DNA from: Priestia megaterium NBRC 15308 = ATCC 14581
GTDB taxonomy: Bacteria > Bacillota > Bacilli > Bacillales > Bacillaceae_H
Reading direction: 5' to 3'
Length of the DNA: 64,000 nucleotides
NCBI RefSeq assembly: GCF_000832985.1
Contig: NZ_CP009920.1
Location: forward strand, 2,046,001 to 2,110,000
Made by a program: the position numbers and the translations under genes
In this document: piece by piece, positions 52,396-62,803 of the stretch
Numbering within the stretch: position 1 is the first letter of the stretch
Layout: every line of letters starts with the position of its first letter
Notes under the pieces: model-generated
What the model saw: only the letters and a program-made list of their open reading frames with translations
The model's database searches: none
What the model was told of the DNA's origin: nothing

Positions 52396-52425
52396 ATAAT
52401 AACATGATATTTCATATGAATGCAA
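52396..52425 (-). promoter_or_regulatory. Possible promoter of the tRNA cluster
   Basis: On the minus strand TTGCAT (52420-52425), 18-nt spacer, TATTAT (52396-52401), about 28 bp before the tRNA-Lys 5' end. Confidence 0.45.
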
Positions 52426-52500
52426 TAGTTTTTTTAAAACTTTCTTTTTATTATTGAACTTTTTTAAAAAATCTTGTTAACAAAGCACCAATTATAAATA

Positions 52501-52534
52501 AAAAAGGTTAGCTCTCGAGGAGCTAACCTTTTTT
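52501..52534 (-). terminator. Terminator of purA
   Basis: A 14-bp stem with a small tcga-containing loop and a T-tract on each strand; it abuts the purA stop. Confidence 0.9.
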
Positions 52535-52536
52535 AT

Positions 52537-53823
52537 TTAGCTATATACACCACGTAATACATTTGTTTGTGTACGATCTGGACCTACAGAGAAAATAGAT
52601 AAAGGAATACCTGTTAATTGAGACACGCGCTCTAAGTAGTGGCGAGCGTTATCAGGTAACTCATCTAATGTTTTCACACCCGTAATATCTTCTGTCCAAC
52701 CTGGAAGCTCTTCATATACAGGTTCGCACTCTGCAAGTGTTTTTAAGCTAGCAGGGAATTCTTCCATAACTTCCCCTTTATAACGATAAGCTACGCAAAT
52801 CTTTAATGTCTCAATTCCCGTTAATACATCAATTGAGTTTAAAGATAAATCTGTGATTCCACTAACGCGACGAGCATGACGTACAACTACACTGTCGAAC
52901 CAACCTACACGGCGAGGACGACCAGTTGTTGTACCATATTCACGTCCTACTTCACGGATTTGATCACCGATTTCGTTTGTTAATTCAGTTGGGAAAGGGC
53001 CGTCACCAACACGAGTTGTATACGCTTTTGATACACCTACAACGTGTTTGATTTTAGATGGACCTACCCCAGAACCAATTGTTACTCCACCCGCTACTGG
53101 GTTTGAAGATGTAACAAATGGATATGTTCCTTGATCGATATCTAACATAACACCTTGTGCGCCTTCGAATAGTACACGACGTCCTTCGTCTAACGCATCA
53201 TTTAATACTACTGATGTATCCACAACATATTTTGCAACTTGTTGACCATACTCATAGTACTCATCTAAAATTTCTTCTAATGTAAAGCCTTCTACTTCAT
53301 ACATTTTTTCAAGAAGGCGATTCTTTTCAGCTAAGTTTTGTGTTAATTTTGCTTCAAATACTTCACGGTCTAGTAAATCGGCAATTCGAATACCAACACG
53401 TGCTGCTTTATCCATATAAGCTGGTCCAATACCTTTTTTCGTTGTACCAATCTTATTTTCACCTTTACGTTCTTCTTCAACTTCATCTAATTTTAAATGA
53501 TATGGAAGAATCACATGAGCTCGGTTACTAATACGTAAGTTTTCTGTTGTTACACCGCGATCATGTAAGTATTTTAATTCTTGAACAAGCGCTTTTGGAT
53601 CGACAACCATACCATTTCCAATTACACACGTTTTGTCATTATAAAAAATACCTGAAGGAATTAAATGTAACTTATAAGTTTCACCATTAAACTTAATTGT
53701 GTGACCTGCATTGTTCCCACCTTGGTAACGTGCAATCACTTCTGCATTTTCTGATAGGAAGTCTGTAATCTTCCCTTTTCCTTCATCTCCCCATTGTGTT
53801 CCTACTACAACGACTGAAGACAT
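52537..53823 (-). CDS. purA: Adenylosuccinate synthetase
   Basis: Commits IMP to AMP: joins aspartate to IMP with GTP. It has 428 aa, standard length. The P-loop [11 protein letters not shown] starts at residue 8, with [28 protein letters not shown], and the GTP-base motif near the C-terminus (SVGPDR). The gene is alone between the tRNA cluster and dnaB. I see no PurR box in the 187 bp upstream. Confidence 0.97.
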   Translation of the reverse strand: MSSVVVVGTQWGDEGKGKITDFLSENAEVIARYQGGNNAGHTIKFNGETYKLHLIPSGIFYNDKTCVIGNGMVVDPKALVQELKYLHDRGVTTENLRISNRAHVILPYHLKLDEVEEERKGENKIGTTKKGIGPAYMDKAARVGIRIADLLDREVFEAKLTQNLAEKNRLLEKMYEVEGFTLEEILDEYYEYGQQVAKYVVDTSVVLNDALDEGRRVLFEGAQGVMLDIDQGTYPFVTSSNPVAGGVTIGSGVGPSKIKHVVGVSKAYTTRVGDGPFPTELTNEIGDQIREVGREYGTTTGRPRRVGWFDSVVVRHARRVSGITDLSLNSIDVLTGIETLKICVAYRYKGEVMEEFPASLKTLAECEPVYEELPGWTEDITGVKTLDELPDNARHYLERVSQLTGIPLSIFSVGPDRTQTNVLRGVYS

Positions 53824-53987
53824 ATCTTAAGCACCTCCGCTTAGTAAGCAACAGCTCACTACGACATAATTTAACCATGGATAAGTGTATCAATTTATCA
53901 CGCTAAAGTCAATTAAATCCGAACGATTTAACAAAAGTTATTACAAATATATCGTATTTTGCGGAACGAATGCGATAACAATAAAAT

Positions 53988-54012
53988 AAAACCTCTCATA
54001 TTGAGAGGTTTT
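53988..54012 (-). terminator. Terminator of the rplI-dnaB unit
   Basis: AAAACCTCTCA and its complement around a 3-nt loop, followed on the minus strand by T-rich sequence. It overlaps the dnaB stop. Confidence 0.88.
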
Positions 54013-55375
54013 ATGCACCAGGCGGCACTCCTGCGTCATCAAAGCGCCGCTCGAGATTAACGAATTTGTTGTACTCTTTTACGAAGGCAAGCTGTACGGT
54101 TCCAACTGGACCGTTACGCTGCTTGGCTATAATAATCTCGATAATATTTTGATTTTCTGTATCTTTTTCATAATAGTCTTCACGATATAAGAAAGCTACG
54201 ATATCAGCATCCTGCTCAATACTTCCGGATTCACGGATATCAGACATCATTGGCCGCTTATCTTGTCTTTGCTCTACTCCACGGGAAAGCTGTGATAAGG
54301 CGATAACAGGAACTTCTAATTCACGAGCTAAAGCTTTTAACGCACGAGAAATTTCAGATACTTCCTGCTGTCGGTTTTCTCCGCTTCGTCCATTTCCTTG
54401 AATAAGCTGTAAGTAGTCAATTAAAATCATCCCAAGCCCGCCTTCTTGCTTCAAGCGACGACACTTAGAACGAATTTCACCTACTCGAATACCCGGTGTA
54501 TCATCAATATAAATCCCTGCATTGGACAAAGATCCCATCGCCATCGTGAGCTTTCCCCAGTCATCGGCTGTAAGCGACCCTGTACGCAGCCTTTGTGCAT
54601 CAATATTTCCTTCGGCACACAGCATCCTCATAACAAGCTGCTGAGCACCCATCTCTAAACTGAAGATTGCTACGTTCTCATCCGTTTTCGTTGCAACGTT
54701 TTGCGCAATATTTAAGGCAAAAGCCGTTTTACCTACCGATGGACGGGCCGCTACAATGATTAAATCATTTCGCTGGAACCCTGCTGTCATTCTATCTAAA
54801 TCACTAAACCCGGTTGGGATACCTGTAATGTCACCTTTTCGATTGTGAAGAACTTCGATATCATCGTACGTTTGTACAAGTACATCTTTGATATTTTGAA
54901 ACACACCGCTGTTTTTACGCTGTGCTACTTCTAAAATGTTTTTTTCCGCTTCATTTAATAAAACTTCTACTTCGTCTTCCCTTGCATATCCTTCTGAAGC
55001 AATATGCGTTGCAGTACGAATTAGACGGCGTAAAATCGACTTTTCTTCTACGATTTTACCGTAATACTCTACGTTTGCAGCCGTTGGAACAGAGTTAGCT
55101 AAATCACTTAAATACGATACGCCGCCAACTTCTTCTAAGATTTTTTGATCAGCTAATTCAGACGTTACCGTTACCAAATCAACCGGTTCACCTTGGTCAG
55201 AAAGTTTCAGCATACATGTAAAGATTTTCTGGTGCGATGCCCGGTAAAAATCTTCAGGTATTAGCAGCTCAGATGCTAAGGTTAAAGAAGAAGGCTCTAA
55301 GAAAATGGCCCCTAATAGCGCTTGCTCTGCTTCAATATTCTGAGGCGGAAGACGATCAGCAAAAAGATCACTCAT
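54011..55375 (-). CDS. dnaB: Replicative DNA helicase DnaB (DnaC in B. subtilis)
   Basis: Hexameric 5'-3' fork helicase of 454 aa. The N-terminal primase-binding domain (PPQNIEAEQALLGAIFL) spans residues about 5-110, a linker follows, then the RecA-type ATPase with Walker A ARPSVGKTAFALN, Walker B MILIDYLQLI, and DIRESGSIEQDADIV. No intein. It is 115 bp after rplI on the same strand with GAGGGG before the ATG, and near the origin as in other bacilli. Confidence 0.97.
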   Translation of the reverse strand: MSDLFADRLPPQNIEAEQALLGAIFLEPSSLTLASELLIPEDFYRASHQKIFTCMLKLSDQGEPVDLVTVTSELADQKILEEVGGVSYLSDLANSVPTAANVEYYGKIVEEKSILRRLIRTATHIASEGYAREDEVEVLLNEAEKNILEVAQRKNSGVFQNIKDVLVQTYDDIEVLHNRKGDITGIPTGFSDLDRMTAGFQRNDLIIVAARPSVGKTAFALNIAQNVATKTDENVAIFSLEMGAQQLVMRMLCAEGNIDAQRLRTGSLTADDWGKLTMAMGSLSNAGIYIDDTPGIRVGEIRSKCRRLKQEGGLGMILIDYLQLIQGNGRSGENRQQEVSEISRALKALARELEVPVIALSQLSRGVEQRQDKRPMMSDIRESGSIEQDADIVAFLYREDYYEKDTENQNIIEIIIAKQRNGPVGTVQLAFVKEYNKFVNLERRFDDAGVPPGA

Positions 55376-55490
55376 ATTTCTATGCCCCTCTTATATTCTT
55401 TCGTATTTTCTTTCATCATAAATGTTGGCGCGAACAAATACAAGTCCGCGCCAACCCTTTATATTATTTACCTATTTTTCAATCGTACGT

Positions 55491-55940
55491 TTATTTTTGT
55501 TCAGTCACGTGTACCTTTACAGTAGCCGTTACTTCCGGATGTAATTTAACCGGTACATTTGTGTAGCCTAATGCGCGAATGGCATCATTTAATTCAATTT
55601 TACGCTTATCTACTTTAATGTTGTGCTTTTTCTTTAATTCTTCAGCAATTTGTTTGCTTGTGATAGAACCGAATAAACGGCCGCCTTCACCAGATTTTGC
55701 TTTTAATTCAACTGTTAGTTCTTCAAGAGTTGCTTTTAACTCTTTGTTTGCTTGAAGTTCTGCAGCTGCATCTTTTTGCTCTCTATTTTTTTGTGCTTCT
55801 AATACTTTCACATTACCGCCTGTAGCTTCAACAGCATACCCATTTTTTAATAAGAAGTTATGTGCATAACCGTCTGAAACATTTTTCACTTCACCTTTTT
55901 TGCCTTTTCCTTTTACATCTTTTAAGAAAATTACTTTCAT
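55491..55940 (-). CDS. rplI: 50S ribosomal protein L9
   Basis: Ribosomal protein of 149 aa. The N-terminal globular domain [20 protein letters not shown] contains the conserved KGKKGEV rRNA-contact loop; a long central helix (about 40-75) joins it to the C-terminal domain ending [12 protein letters not shown]. It overlaps the gdpP stop by 4 bp, so the two genes are coupled. Confidence 0.97.
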   Translation of the reverse strand: MKVIFLKDVKGKGKKGEVKNVSDGYAHNFLLKNGYAVEATGGNVKVLEAQKNREQKDAAAELQANKELKATLEELTVELKAKSGEGGRLFGSITSKQIAEELKKKHNIKVDKRKIELNDAIRALGYTNVPVKLHPEVTATVKVHVTEQK

Positions 55941-57910
55941 GATCTTCTACCTCCATCTAAGTACTCATCAATTGCTTGTTTAAGCCGTTCTTCAGCTTCA
56001 TCCAAACTAATGTCTTGAAGCTGAGTAGCAGCATTCGTTAAGTGGCCTCCGCCTTGGAGACTTTCCATAATAACTTGTACATTGATATCTCCAAGCGATC
56101 TAGCACTAATACCAATTAGATTATCCCGCCGCTTAGAAATAACAAATGAAGCAACCACTCCGCTGATTGAAAGCAGCGTATCTGCAGCTTGCGCAATTAA
56201 CACTTGATCATACATTTTGTTTGGTTCAGCTCTTGAAATGGCAATACCTGCTGTATAAATCTCTGCATGTTCAATAAAGCGTGCTCGCTGTACATATTGC
56301 GTGATATCTTCTTTTAAAAACTTTTGAACAAGAACCGTATCTGCGCCTTGAGAACGTAAAAAAGACGCTGCATCAAACGTACGAGATCCCGTCCGTAATG
56401 TAAAGCTTTTTGTATCGACAATAATACCGGCTAAAAGTGCTGTTGCTTCTAGCATATCAATTTTAAATCGTTTTGGCTGGTATTCAAGAAGCTCAGTAAC
56501 GAGTTCAGCTGTCGAGGAAGCATATGGCTCCATATAGACAAGAAGAGGATCTTCGATAAAGTCTTCTCCTCGTCTATGATGATCAATGACCACGACATTT
56601 TCAATACGATTTAACAACCTTTCTTCAATAACGAGCGATGGCTTATGCGTATCTACTACTACTAAAAGAGTATCATCACTCACAAGATTCAAGGCTTCTT
56701 CAGGCGTAATAAATCGCTCCCACAGGCCTTCTTTCTTTTTAATCTCTTCTAGCATTCGCTGAACACCTGTATCGATATGATCAGGATCCAATACGATAAA
56801 ACCGTCTTTCTGGTTTACTTGCGCTACTTTTAATATCCCAATAGCAGCTCCCACAGCATCCATATCCGGGTATTTATGACCCATGATAATCACTTTTCCA
56901 CTCTCTGTAATGAGCTCTTTCAACGCGTGAGAAATAACTCTTGCACGCACGCGCGTCCGTTTTTCCATTGGGTTTGTCTTGCCCCCAAAGAATTTCACTT
57001 TTCCATTTGGCTGTTTAATGGCTACTTGATCTCCGCCTCGACCTAAGGCTAAATCCAAGCTAGATTGAGCTAAAGCACCCAGCTCAGGTAAATCAGCAGC
57101 ACTAGCTCCGATACCAATGCTTAATGTAAGCGGTATATTTTGTTTAGACGTCTCTTCTCGAACTTGGTCTAAGATAGAAAATTTACTTCGCTCTAAATGA
57201 ATTAAGATTTGTTCATTCATAATCGCAATAAATTTCTCAGAAGACGTACGTTTAATAAAAATACCGTATTCTTGAGCCCAGCTATTTAACATAGAAGTTA
57301 CTTGGCTATTCAAGTTACTTTTAACTTGATCATCCATTCCTTGCGTTAGTTCGTCATAATTATCTAAAAAGATAATGCCTAAACTTGTTCGTTCTTCTTC
57401 ATACAACTTTTCGATTTCTATTTGCTCTGTAATATCAAAGAAGTACAGTAAGCGCTCGTCTCGTTTAATCACCACTTTGAATTTCCGATCATGCAACGTG
57501 ACAACTTCTGTTTCCACTTCTTGTTTGATCAGTGGAATAATACTTTCGGCTACATCGTATAATGATCTTCCCACTAGTGTGTCTTCACCGAGACAAGATG
57601 CTAGAAAAGGATTGGTCCATTCAATTTGATATTCATCATTAAACAGCATAATCCCAATCGGCATTTCCATTAATGCCTCTTCGCCTACTTTTTTCAGCCG
57701 ATGAGACAGCATTGAAATATAGGTTTCAAACTCATCGGACAGCATTCGCTCCATTCTCATGTATAGAAAAAGACAGGCTAATAGTAATATAAAGCCTATC
57801 ATTCCTATGATCCAATTATGATAGGTCACGATACCTACTAAAATCAGAGCTATACTATACAATGAGTAAAATGGATAGCGAATGACGTTCTTTTTTGTAA
57901 AGACAGGCAT
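55937..57910 (-). CDS. gdpP: Cyclic-di-AMP phosphodiesterase GdpP (YybT)
   Basis: Membrane-bound enzyme of 657 aa that cleaves c-di-AMP to pApA. Order: two helices (about 12-50), PAS-type domain (about 80-160; binds haem in B. subtilis), degenerate GGDEF (about 170-300, with no GGDEF motif at [12 protein letters not shown]), and DHH/DHHA1 catalytic domain with [12 protein letters not shown] (343-354), [15 protein letters not shown] (Asp443-His444-His445) and the terminal [11 protein letters not shown]. All metal ligands are present. It lies between yybS and rplI. Confidence 0.96.
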   Translation of the reverse strand: MPVFTKKNVIRYPFYSLYSIALILVGIVTYHNWIIGMIGFILLLACLFLYMRMERMLSDEFETYISMLSHRLKKVGEEALMEMPIGIMLFNDEYQIEWTNPFLASCLGEDTLVGRSLYDVAESIIPLIKQEVETEVVTLHDRKFKVVIKRDERLLYFFDITEQIEIEKLYEEERTSLGIIFLDNYDELTQGMDDQVKSNLNSQVTSMLNSWAQEYGIFIKRTSSEKFIAIMNEQILIHLERSKFSILDQVREETSKQNIPLTLSIGIGASAADLPELGALAQSSLDLALGRGGDQVAIKQPNGKVKFFGGKTNPMEKRTRVRARVISHALKELITESGKVIIMGHKYPDMDAVGAAIGILKVAQVNQKDGFIVLDPDHIDTGVQRMLEEIKKKEGLWERFITPEEALNLVSDDTLLVVVDTHKPSLVIEERLLNRIENVVVIDHHRRGEDFIEDPLLVYMEPYASSTAELVTELLEYQPKRFKIDMLEATALLAGIIVDTKSFTLRTGSRTFDAASFLRSQGADTVLVQKFLKEDITQYVQRARFIEHAEIYTAGIAISRAEPNKMYDQVLIAQAADTLLSISGVVASFVISKRRDNLIGISARSLGDINVQVIMESLQGGGHLTNAATQLQDISLDEAEERLKQAIDEYLDGGRRS

Positions 57911-57946
57911 CCATTTCAGCTCCTACTTTTTTAAGTTCCACAATAT

Positions 57947-58891
57947 CTACTTTTTTGTGTCTAATTGTTTTCTTAAATTAAATCCTAAATCAATTATACC
58001 TAAGATGCGCACAATTTGAAGGATAATTGGAATAATTAATGCTAAAATTGTTACAACAATTGGAATTGCTTTGGCATACCCTTTTTGATGTGAGAAATAG
58101 AAAATAAAAGAGATCCCTTGTAACACGACTAGCATTTGCAGTCCCATCACGATGTTGATAATAGCTACGTACATAAATGTACCTTGTTCAATATTAAAAG
58201 ATGGGAAGGATAAAATTAATGCAATCAAATAATACCATAGAATACTTTTAGGAAGTTTAAATTCACGAAAAGGCGGGAATGCTTGCACCTCATAACCTGT
58301 TCTTTTAAGAATAGGCGTAGCAATAAGCTGAGAGAAAAAGGCCAGAATAACTCCGCCCATAACAATTAATAGAGGCCACAGATTTTTAAACATATCAAAT
58401 GCATCTCTCATTTGGTCAATTTGAGATTCCTTAACGTCTTGTCCTAAACTTTTCATCATTTCAATACTTTGATTAATCGATTGATCTAAAGCATTATTTA
58501 TTTGCTCCATTAGATTAACATTAAAAACGATATTTGCTCCTACGAACAATAAAAGTAAACCTAAACTAAATGCAACCGTGCCGCCTAGTAAAATGGTATA
58601 CCTTTTTTGTTTTTGTCGGTAAAGCATTCCTATTGCTAATCCACCAATACCAAATACAAATGTAAAAGGAAGAGTCAACACATTTCCAAATAACAAAGTC
58701 AATAACAACCCTACTACTAAAAATAATATTGCCTTTTTCCACCCATGACGAACGGTATACACAATAAATGGAACAGCTAGCGCTAGTTGAAAAATGGTTC
58801 CCACAACAGGTATGTATAGTGAAAAAAGCAACAGCGCCACAAACAGCGCTAAAAGAGCTGCTCCTTCTGTAATATATCGAATTCCTTTCAC
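57947..58891 (-). CDS. yybS: DUF2232 membrane protein YybS
   Basis: Protein of 314 aa with about eight hydrophobic segments; DUF2232 family, found before gdpP in most bacilli. It may be an ECF-like S-component by fold, but no function is proven. It has an amphipathic outer stretch rich in Gln/Met (about residues 130-165). It is 36 bp upstream of gdpP and probably cotranscribed with it and rplI. Confidence 0.88.
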   Translation of the reverse strand: MKGIRYITEGAALLALFVALLLFSLYIPVVGTIFQLALAVPFIVYTVRHGWKKAILFLVVGLLLTLLFGNVLTLPFTFVFGIGGLAIGMLYRQKQKRYTILLGGTVAFSLGLLLLFVGANIVFNVNLMEQINNALDQSINQSIEMMKSLGQDVKESQIDQMRDAFDMFKNLWPLLIVMGGVILAFFSQLIATPILKRTGYEVQAFPPFREFKLPKSILWYYLIALILSFPSFNIEQGTFMYVAIINIVMGLQMLVVLQGISFIFYFSHQKGYAKAIPIVVTILALIIPIILQIVRILGIIDLGFNLRKQLDTKK

Positions 58892-58981
58892 AACTTCACC
58901 TCGTTGATATAGACTATTATTTATTTTATCGATTCAGTTCATAAGAAGCAACTATTTGACAAAAGAGCACCTATGTAATGT

Positions 58982-59019
58982 AAAAAGAGGCAGTAAGGGA
59001 ATCCTTACTGCCTCTTTTT
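58982..59019 (-). terminator. Terminator of the rpsF-ssb-rpsR operon
   Basis: A 17-bp perfect stem (58982-58998 with 59003-59019), 4-nt loop, T-tract on both strands. Confidence 0.95.
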
Positions 59020-59029
59020 GTACCGTTCA

Positions 59030-59269
59030 TTATTCACCAGAAACATATGGTAATAATGCCATTTGACGAGCGCGTTTGATAGCGATCGTTAATTTACGTT
59101 GGTATTTAGCGCTTGTTCCAGTTACACGACGAGGTAAAATTTTACCACGCTCTGAAACGAATTTTTTAAGCATATCTACATCTTTGTAATCGATGTGAGT
59201 GATGCCGTTTGCTGTGAAGAAACAAACTTTACGACGTCTGTTGCGTCCACCTTTACGTCCACCTGCCAT
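59030..59269 (-). CDS. rpsR: 30S ribosomal protein S18
   Basis: Basic ribosomal protein of 79 aa, partner of S6 in the small-subunit platform. It contains [39 protein letters not shown] and [14 protein letters not shown], typical of S18. A Cys-poor, zinc-free form (single Cys). AAGGAGGCG lies before the ATG. Last gene of the S6-SSB-S18 operon; S6:S18 may control the operon through its leader. Confidence 0.97.
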   Translation of the reverse strand: MAGGRKGGRNRRRKVCFFTANGITHIDYKDVDMLKKFVSERGKILPRRVTGTSAKYQRKLTIAIKRARQMALLPYVSGE

Positions 59270-59335
59270 TTTGATACGCCTCCTTCCGCTTAAAAGTTTC
59301 TATAAAATTTTATACTCCGGATAATCTACTGCGAA

Positions 59336-59836
59336 TTAAAACGGTAAATCGTCATCTGAAATGTCAATTGTCTCGCCATTATTTGCAAATGGATCATCAT
59401 CAACGCGAGTATAACCTTGATTACCTGAGTTACGGTTCTGATTATCTCCAAATGGAGAGCCTTGTCCAGATCCTCCAGTGTTAGCAAAGTTACTGCGTTG
59501 CGTATCCCCACCGCCACTTTTCGGCTCTAAAAATTGCACACTTTCCGCTACAACTTCCGTTACGTATACGCGACGACCGTCTTGTCCTTCGTAACTGCGA
59601 GATTGTAGTCGACCATCAACACCAGCTAAACTTCCTTTTTTAAGGAAATTGGCTGCATTTTCAGCCTGACGACGCCATACAACACAGTTGATGAAGTCAG
59701 CTTCACGTTCACCTTGCTGATTTGTAAATGTGCGGTTTACCGCTAAAGTGAATGTTGCAACCGCTGCTCCACTCGGGGTATAACGTAATTCAGGATCTTT
59801 GGTTAAGCGTCCTACGAGAATTACGCGATTCATCAT
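59336..59836 (-). CDS. ssb: Single-stranded DNA-binding protein SsbA
   Basis: OB-fold protein of 166 aa: [46 protein letters not shown], then a Gly/Asn/Gln-rich linker and the acidic tip DISDDDLPF that recruits replication and repair proteins. ATG 59836 is chosen because AAGGAG is 8 nt upstream and B. subtilis SsbA begins MLNRVVLVGR; a GTG three codons earlier abuts the ribosome site. Second in the rpsF operon. Confidence 0.96.
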   Translation of the reverse strand: MMNRVILVGRLTKDPELRYTPSGAAVATFTLAVNRTFTNQQGEREADFINCVVWRRQAENAANFLKKGSLAGVDGRLQSRSYEGQDGRRVYVTEVVAESVQFLEPKSGGGDTQRSNFANTGGSGQGSPFGDNQNRNSGNQGYTRVDDDPFANNGETIDISDDDLPF

Positions 59837-59884
59837 CAGAACCACTCCTTAAGGAAATAAAACCCAATTTATTTAAACGTTTAA

Positions 59885-60172
59885 TTATGCTTCTTGTTTA
59901 ACAACGATATGACGGATAATGTCTTCGTTGATTTTCGCAAGACGATCAAATTCAGAAACTGCTTCTGAAGTAGCCGCCACGTCAAGAATCATGTAGTAAC
60001 CGTCACGGAAATCATTGATTTCGTATGCTAAACGACGTTTACCCCATTCTTTAACATTTGCGATTTCAGCACCATTATCAGTTAATACGCCGTTAAAGCG
60101 CTCAACTAATGCTTTCTTTGCTTCGTCATCAATGCTTGGACGGATGATGTACATTACTTCATACTTTCTCAT
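59885..60172 (-). CDS. rpsF: 30S ribosomal protein S6
   Basis: Ribosomal protein of 95 aa with ferredoxin-like fold: [38 protein letters not shown] 60172 is chosen because GGAGGTGA lies just upstream and MRKYE is the family start; an in-frame extension of 21 codons runs over the leader hairpin. First gene of rpsF-ssb-rpsR. Confidence 0.97.
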   Translation of the reverse strand: MRKYEVMYIIRPSIDDEAKKALVERFNGVLTDNGAEIANVKEWGKRRLAYEINDFRDGYYMILDVAATSEAVSEFDRLAKINEDIIRHIVVKQEA

Positions 60173-60185
60173 CACTGTCACCTCC

Positions 60186-60230
60186 TTTTGGTCTAACGGC
60201 CCGAAACGGGCAAGGAGCAATAAAATATTA
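60186..60230 (-). promoter_or_regulatory. Candidate S6:S18 autoregulatory leader hairpin
   Basis: On the minus strand GCCCG-TTT-CGGGC (60199-60211) forms a tight hairpin followed by CG, giving an exposed CCG-type sequence, between the promoter side and the rpsF ribosome site. S6:S18-binding leaders before rpsF in many bacteria use a hairpin with a CCG element that mimics 16S rRNA. Pattern match by eye only. Confidence 0.55.
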
Positions 60231-60323
60231 CTCACGAATTAAAATTATAGCATACTACCATAGGCAAAGCAATACGCATTGCGGGCTGTTTCGTAAATAT
60301 ATGCTAATATTTTCGCCAACGAC

Positions 60324-60357
60324 AAAAGCCGAAAGAAGATATCTCCTTTCGGGTTTT
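60324..60357 (-). terminator. Terminator of ychF
   Basis: AAAACCCGAAAG and CTTTCGGCTTTT on the minus strand pair with one mismatch around a 10-nt loop, then T residues. Confidence 0.75.
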
Positions 60358-60361
60358 AGTC

Positions 60362-61462
60362 TTATACGTTAAAGCGGAAATGCATAACGTCTCCGTCTTT
60401 TACGATGTATTCTTTTCCTTCTAAACGTACTTTTCCAGCTTCACGAGCTGCTCCCATTGTTTTGGCAGCTAATAAATCCTCATATGACACCGTTTCTGCG
60501 CGAATAAATCCGCGTTCAAAATCTGTATGAATAATACCTGCACACTCAGGAGCTTTCATACCTTGTGTGAACGTCCATGCGCGTACTTCTTGCTCACCAG
60601 CTGTAAAGTAAGTAGCTAATCCAAGTAAGTCGTACGCTGCACGTACAAGCTGATCTAGACCTGACTGTTCGATGCCTAGTTCTTCAAGGAACATTGCTTT
60701 TTCTTCTCCTTCAAGCTCAGCAATTTCAGATTCAATGCGTGCACAAACAACAATCACTTCTGCACCTTCACTTGCCGCATACTCGCGCACTTTTGCTACA
60801 TATTCGTTAGCAGATGCATCGGCTACTTCATCTTCAGAAACGTTTGCTACATAAAGAATAGGTTTGATTGTTAGCAAGTGAAATTGTTTTACTAATTTCA
60901 TTTGCTCTTCTGTAAATGATACAGCACGAGCTGGCTGATCACTTTCAAATGCATTCTTTAGTTTCTCGAGAATTTCGTATTCATACATTGCTTCTTTATC
61001 TTTTTGTTTAGCCATCTTTTGAACACGGCCAATACGCTTCTCTACCGTTTCTAAATCGGCTAAAATTAACTCTAAATTAATTGTTTCAATATCTGAAATA
61101 GGATCTACTTTTCCTGAAACGTGCGTGATGTTTTCATCTTCAAAGCAACGCACAACGTGACAAATCGCATCTACTTCTCGAATATGAGATAAGAATTTAT
61201 TTCCCAGTCCTTCACCTTTACTAGCACCCTTTACGATTCCAGCGATATCTGTAAATTCAAATGCTGTTGGAATTGTTTTTTTAGGTTTTACAAGCTCTGT
61301 AAGTTTTTGAAGACGATGATCAGGTACTTCTACAATACCTACGTTAGGATCAATCGTACAGAAAGGATAGTTCGCAGATTCTGCGCCCGCTTGTGTAATT
61401 GCATTAAATAATGTTGATTTTCCAACGTTAGGAAGACCAACAATTCCAGCTGTTAAAGCCAT
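60362..61462 (-). CDS. ychF: Ribosome-associated OBG-type ATPase YchF (EngD)
   Basis: TRAFAC-class P-loop ATPase of 366 aa. G1 is GLPNVGKSTLF at residue 8, G3 DIAGIVKGASKGEG, and the degenerate G4 NVSE lets it prefer ATP over GTP. A helical insertion spans about 130-200, and a C-terminal TGS domain contains RAWTFTQGMKAPECAGIIH. It binds ribosomes and stress factors. ATG 61462 has GAGGAG upstream; a GTG four codons earlier overlaps that site. It lies upstream of the rpsF operon as in B. subtilis yyaF. Confidence 0.96.
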   Translation of the reverse strand: MALTAGIVGLPNVGKSTLFNAITQAGAESANYPFCTIDPNVGIVEVPDHRLQKLTELVKPKKTIPTAFEFTDIAGIVKGASKGEGLGNKFLSHIREVDAICHVVRCFEDENITHVSGKVDPISDIETINLELILADLETVEKRIGRVQKMAKQKDKEAMYEYEILEKLKNAFESDQPARAVSFTEEQMKLVKQFHLLTIKPILYVANVSEDEVADASANEYVAKVREYAASEGAEVIVVCARIESEIAELEGEEKAMFLEELGIEQSGLDQLVRAAYDLLGLATYFTAGEQEVRAWTFTQGMKAPECAGIIHTDFERGFIRAETVSYEDLLAAKTMGAAREAGKVRLEGKEYIVKDGDVMHFRFNV

Positions 61463-61622
61463 ATATTTATTCACTCCTCTTTATATATCCGAAACAAGTT
61501 AACCTGTCACAATTATAGTGAGTCAACTTTTGAAATACAAGTTTAATAAAGAACCTTTAGTCGCACCGTTAAGATGCTTCATTTTGTCCCACCTTACAGT
61601 ATAAGGCATAAACATAGAAAAT

Positions 61623-61643
61623 GCATGAGGTTATTCCTCATGC
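61623..61643 (-). terminator. Terminator of the DUF951 gene
   Basis: GCATGAGG and CCTCATGC with a 5-nt loop, overlapping the stop codon, with a T-rich run on the minus strand. Confidence 0.75.
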
Positions 61644-61828
61644 TTTACAAGAATTTTTTTCATTTTACGTGCAAAATCACGTCTTGGAATCATTACGCTG
61701 TGGCCGCAGCCTTCACATTTAATACGGATATCCATTCCCATTCGAATGATTTTCCATTCATTTGTACCGCAAGGATGAGGTTTTTTCATTTCCACAACGT
61801 CATTTAAACCAAATTCTTTTTCCGTCAT
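61631..61828 (-). CDS. yyzM: DUF951 zinc-ribbon-like protein (YyzM)
   Basis: Small cytoplasmic protein of 65 aa with the DUF951 layout: GLNDVVEMKKPHPCGTNEW, then RMGMDIRIKCEGCGHSVMIPR. The PCG and CEGC cysteines could bind zinc, and the basic C-terminus (RRDFARKMKKIL) suggests nucleic-acid contact. Function is unknown. It is conserved between the MscS and ychF genes in many bacilli. GGAGGAGAG precedes the ATG. 14 bp after the MscS gene; probably cotranscribed. Confidence 0.88.
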   Translation of the reverse strand: MTEKEFGLNDVVEMKKPHPCGTNEWKIIRMGMDIRIKCEGCGHSVMIPRRDFARKMKKILVKHEE

Positions 61829-61842
61829 CAGCTCTCTCCTCC

Positions 61843-62736
61843 TTATTTCCCTTTCAACGTCGACGAATGCTGTGCTTCTTCTGTACGATTATACATAACC
61901 ATACGAGGAAATGGAACTTCAATACCATGTTCATTTAACCTTGTACGCACTTCTTTACGAATCATACGAGAAATATGGAAATGTCTCATTGGTTTTACTT
62001 CGCTTGTAATCCTCATTGTGACTTCAGTTGCATGGATATTTTGAACCCCCAGCAATTCAGGCGTTTTAACCATATCTTCATAGCGGCTTGGCAATTCTTC
62101 TAAGAGCTCTAAAATCACTTTTTCTGCTTTTTGTATGTTTTCTTCATAAGAAATGCTTACATCAACGAAAGCTACGCTGTTATGTAACGAAAAATTAGTG
62201 ACCTCCACAATACTGCCATTGGGCAAGATATTAATTTCGCCTGTCCAACTTTTAATCTTTGTTGTTCGCAGACCAATTTCTTCTACAGTTCCCTCAAATG
62301 TTCCTACTCGAACATAATCGCCAACGGAGAACTGATCTTCAAAGATAATAAAAAATCCCGTGATGATGTCTTTCACTAAGTTTTGAGCACCAAACCCTAC
62401 CGCAAGCCCTACGATTCCAGCACCAGCTAGCAATCCTCGAACATCTACTGATAACGTTTCTAAAATCATAACTCCCGCAACGAAATAAATAGCATAAGAA
62501 AAAACGTTCTGAAGCAAACGGACCATCGTAGCTTCTCGTCGCTCAGAAATACGCAGAGGGCTATTTGTGCGAACCTCTACAAATTTATTTAACGCTTGCT
62601 TTCCAATTCGAATTAAAAACATGGAAATAAGCAGAATCAACAGAATTTTTATGAAGCCTTCTCCAATATGTGCCCACGTTTCTTCTTGAAAAAATGGTTC
62701 AAATACGTTCTTAAAAACTGACGTCAACGAATTCAT
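61843..62736 (-). CDS. Small-conductance mechanosensitive ion channel (MscS family)
   Basis: Protein of 297 aa: three helices with the pore-lining one at LLAGAGIVGLAVGFGAQNLVKD (Ala/Gly packing, about residues 103-125), followed by the MscS beta domain (FFIIFEDQFSVGDYVRVG, GTVEEIGLRTTKIKSW) and an alpha/beta end. It opens under membrane tension to release solutes after osmotic downshock. It heads a probable operon with the DUF951 gene. Confidence 0.93.
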   Translation of the reverse strand: MNSLTSVFKNVFEPFFQEETWAHIGEGFIKILLILLISMFLIRIGKQALNKFVEVRTNSPLRISERREATMVRLLQNVFSYAIYFVAGVMILETLSVDVRGLLAGAGIVGLAVGFGAQNLVKDIITGFFIIFEDQFSVGDYVRVGTFEGTVEEIGLRTTKIKSWTGEINILPNGSIVEVTNFSLHNSVAFVDVSISYEENIQKAEKVILELLEELPSRYEDMVKTPELLGVQNIHATEVTMRITSEVKPMRHFHISRMIRKEVRTRLNEHGIEVPFPRMVMYNRTEEAQHSSTLKGK

Positions 62737-62803
62737 ACTACATGTAGCTCCTATCGTAACATACTCTACATACGAGAAAGTTTTAATCTATTGTAGCAAG
62801 TTT

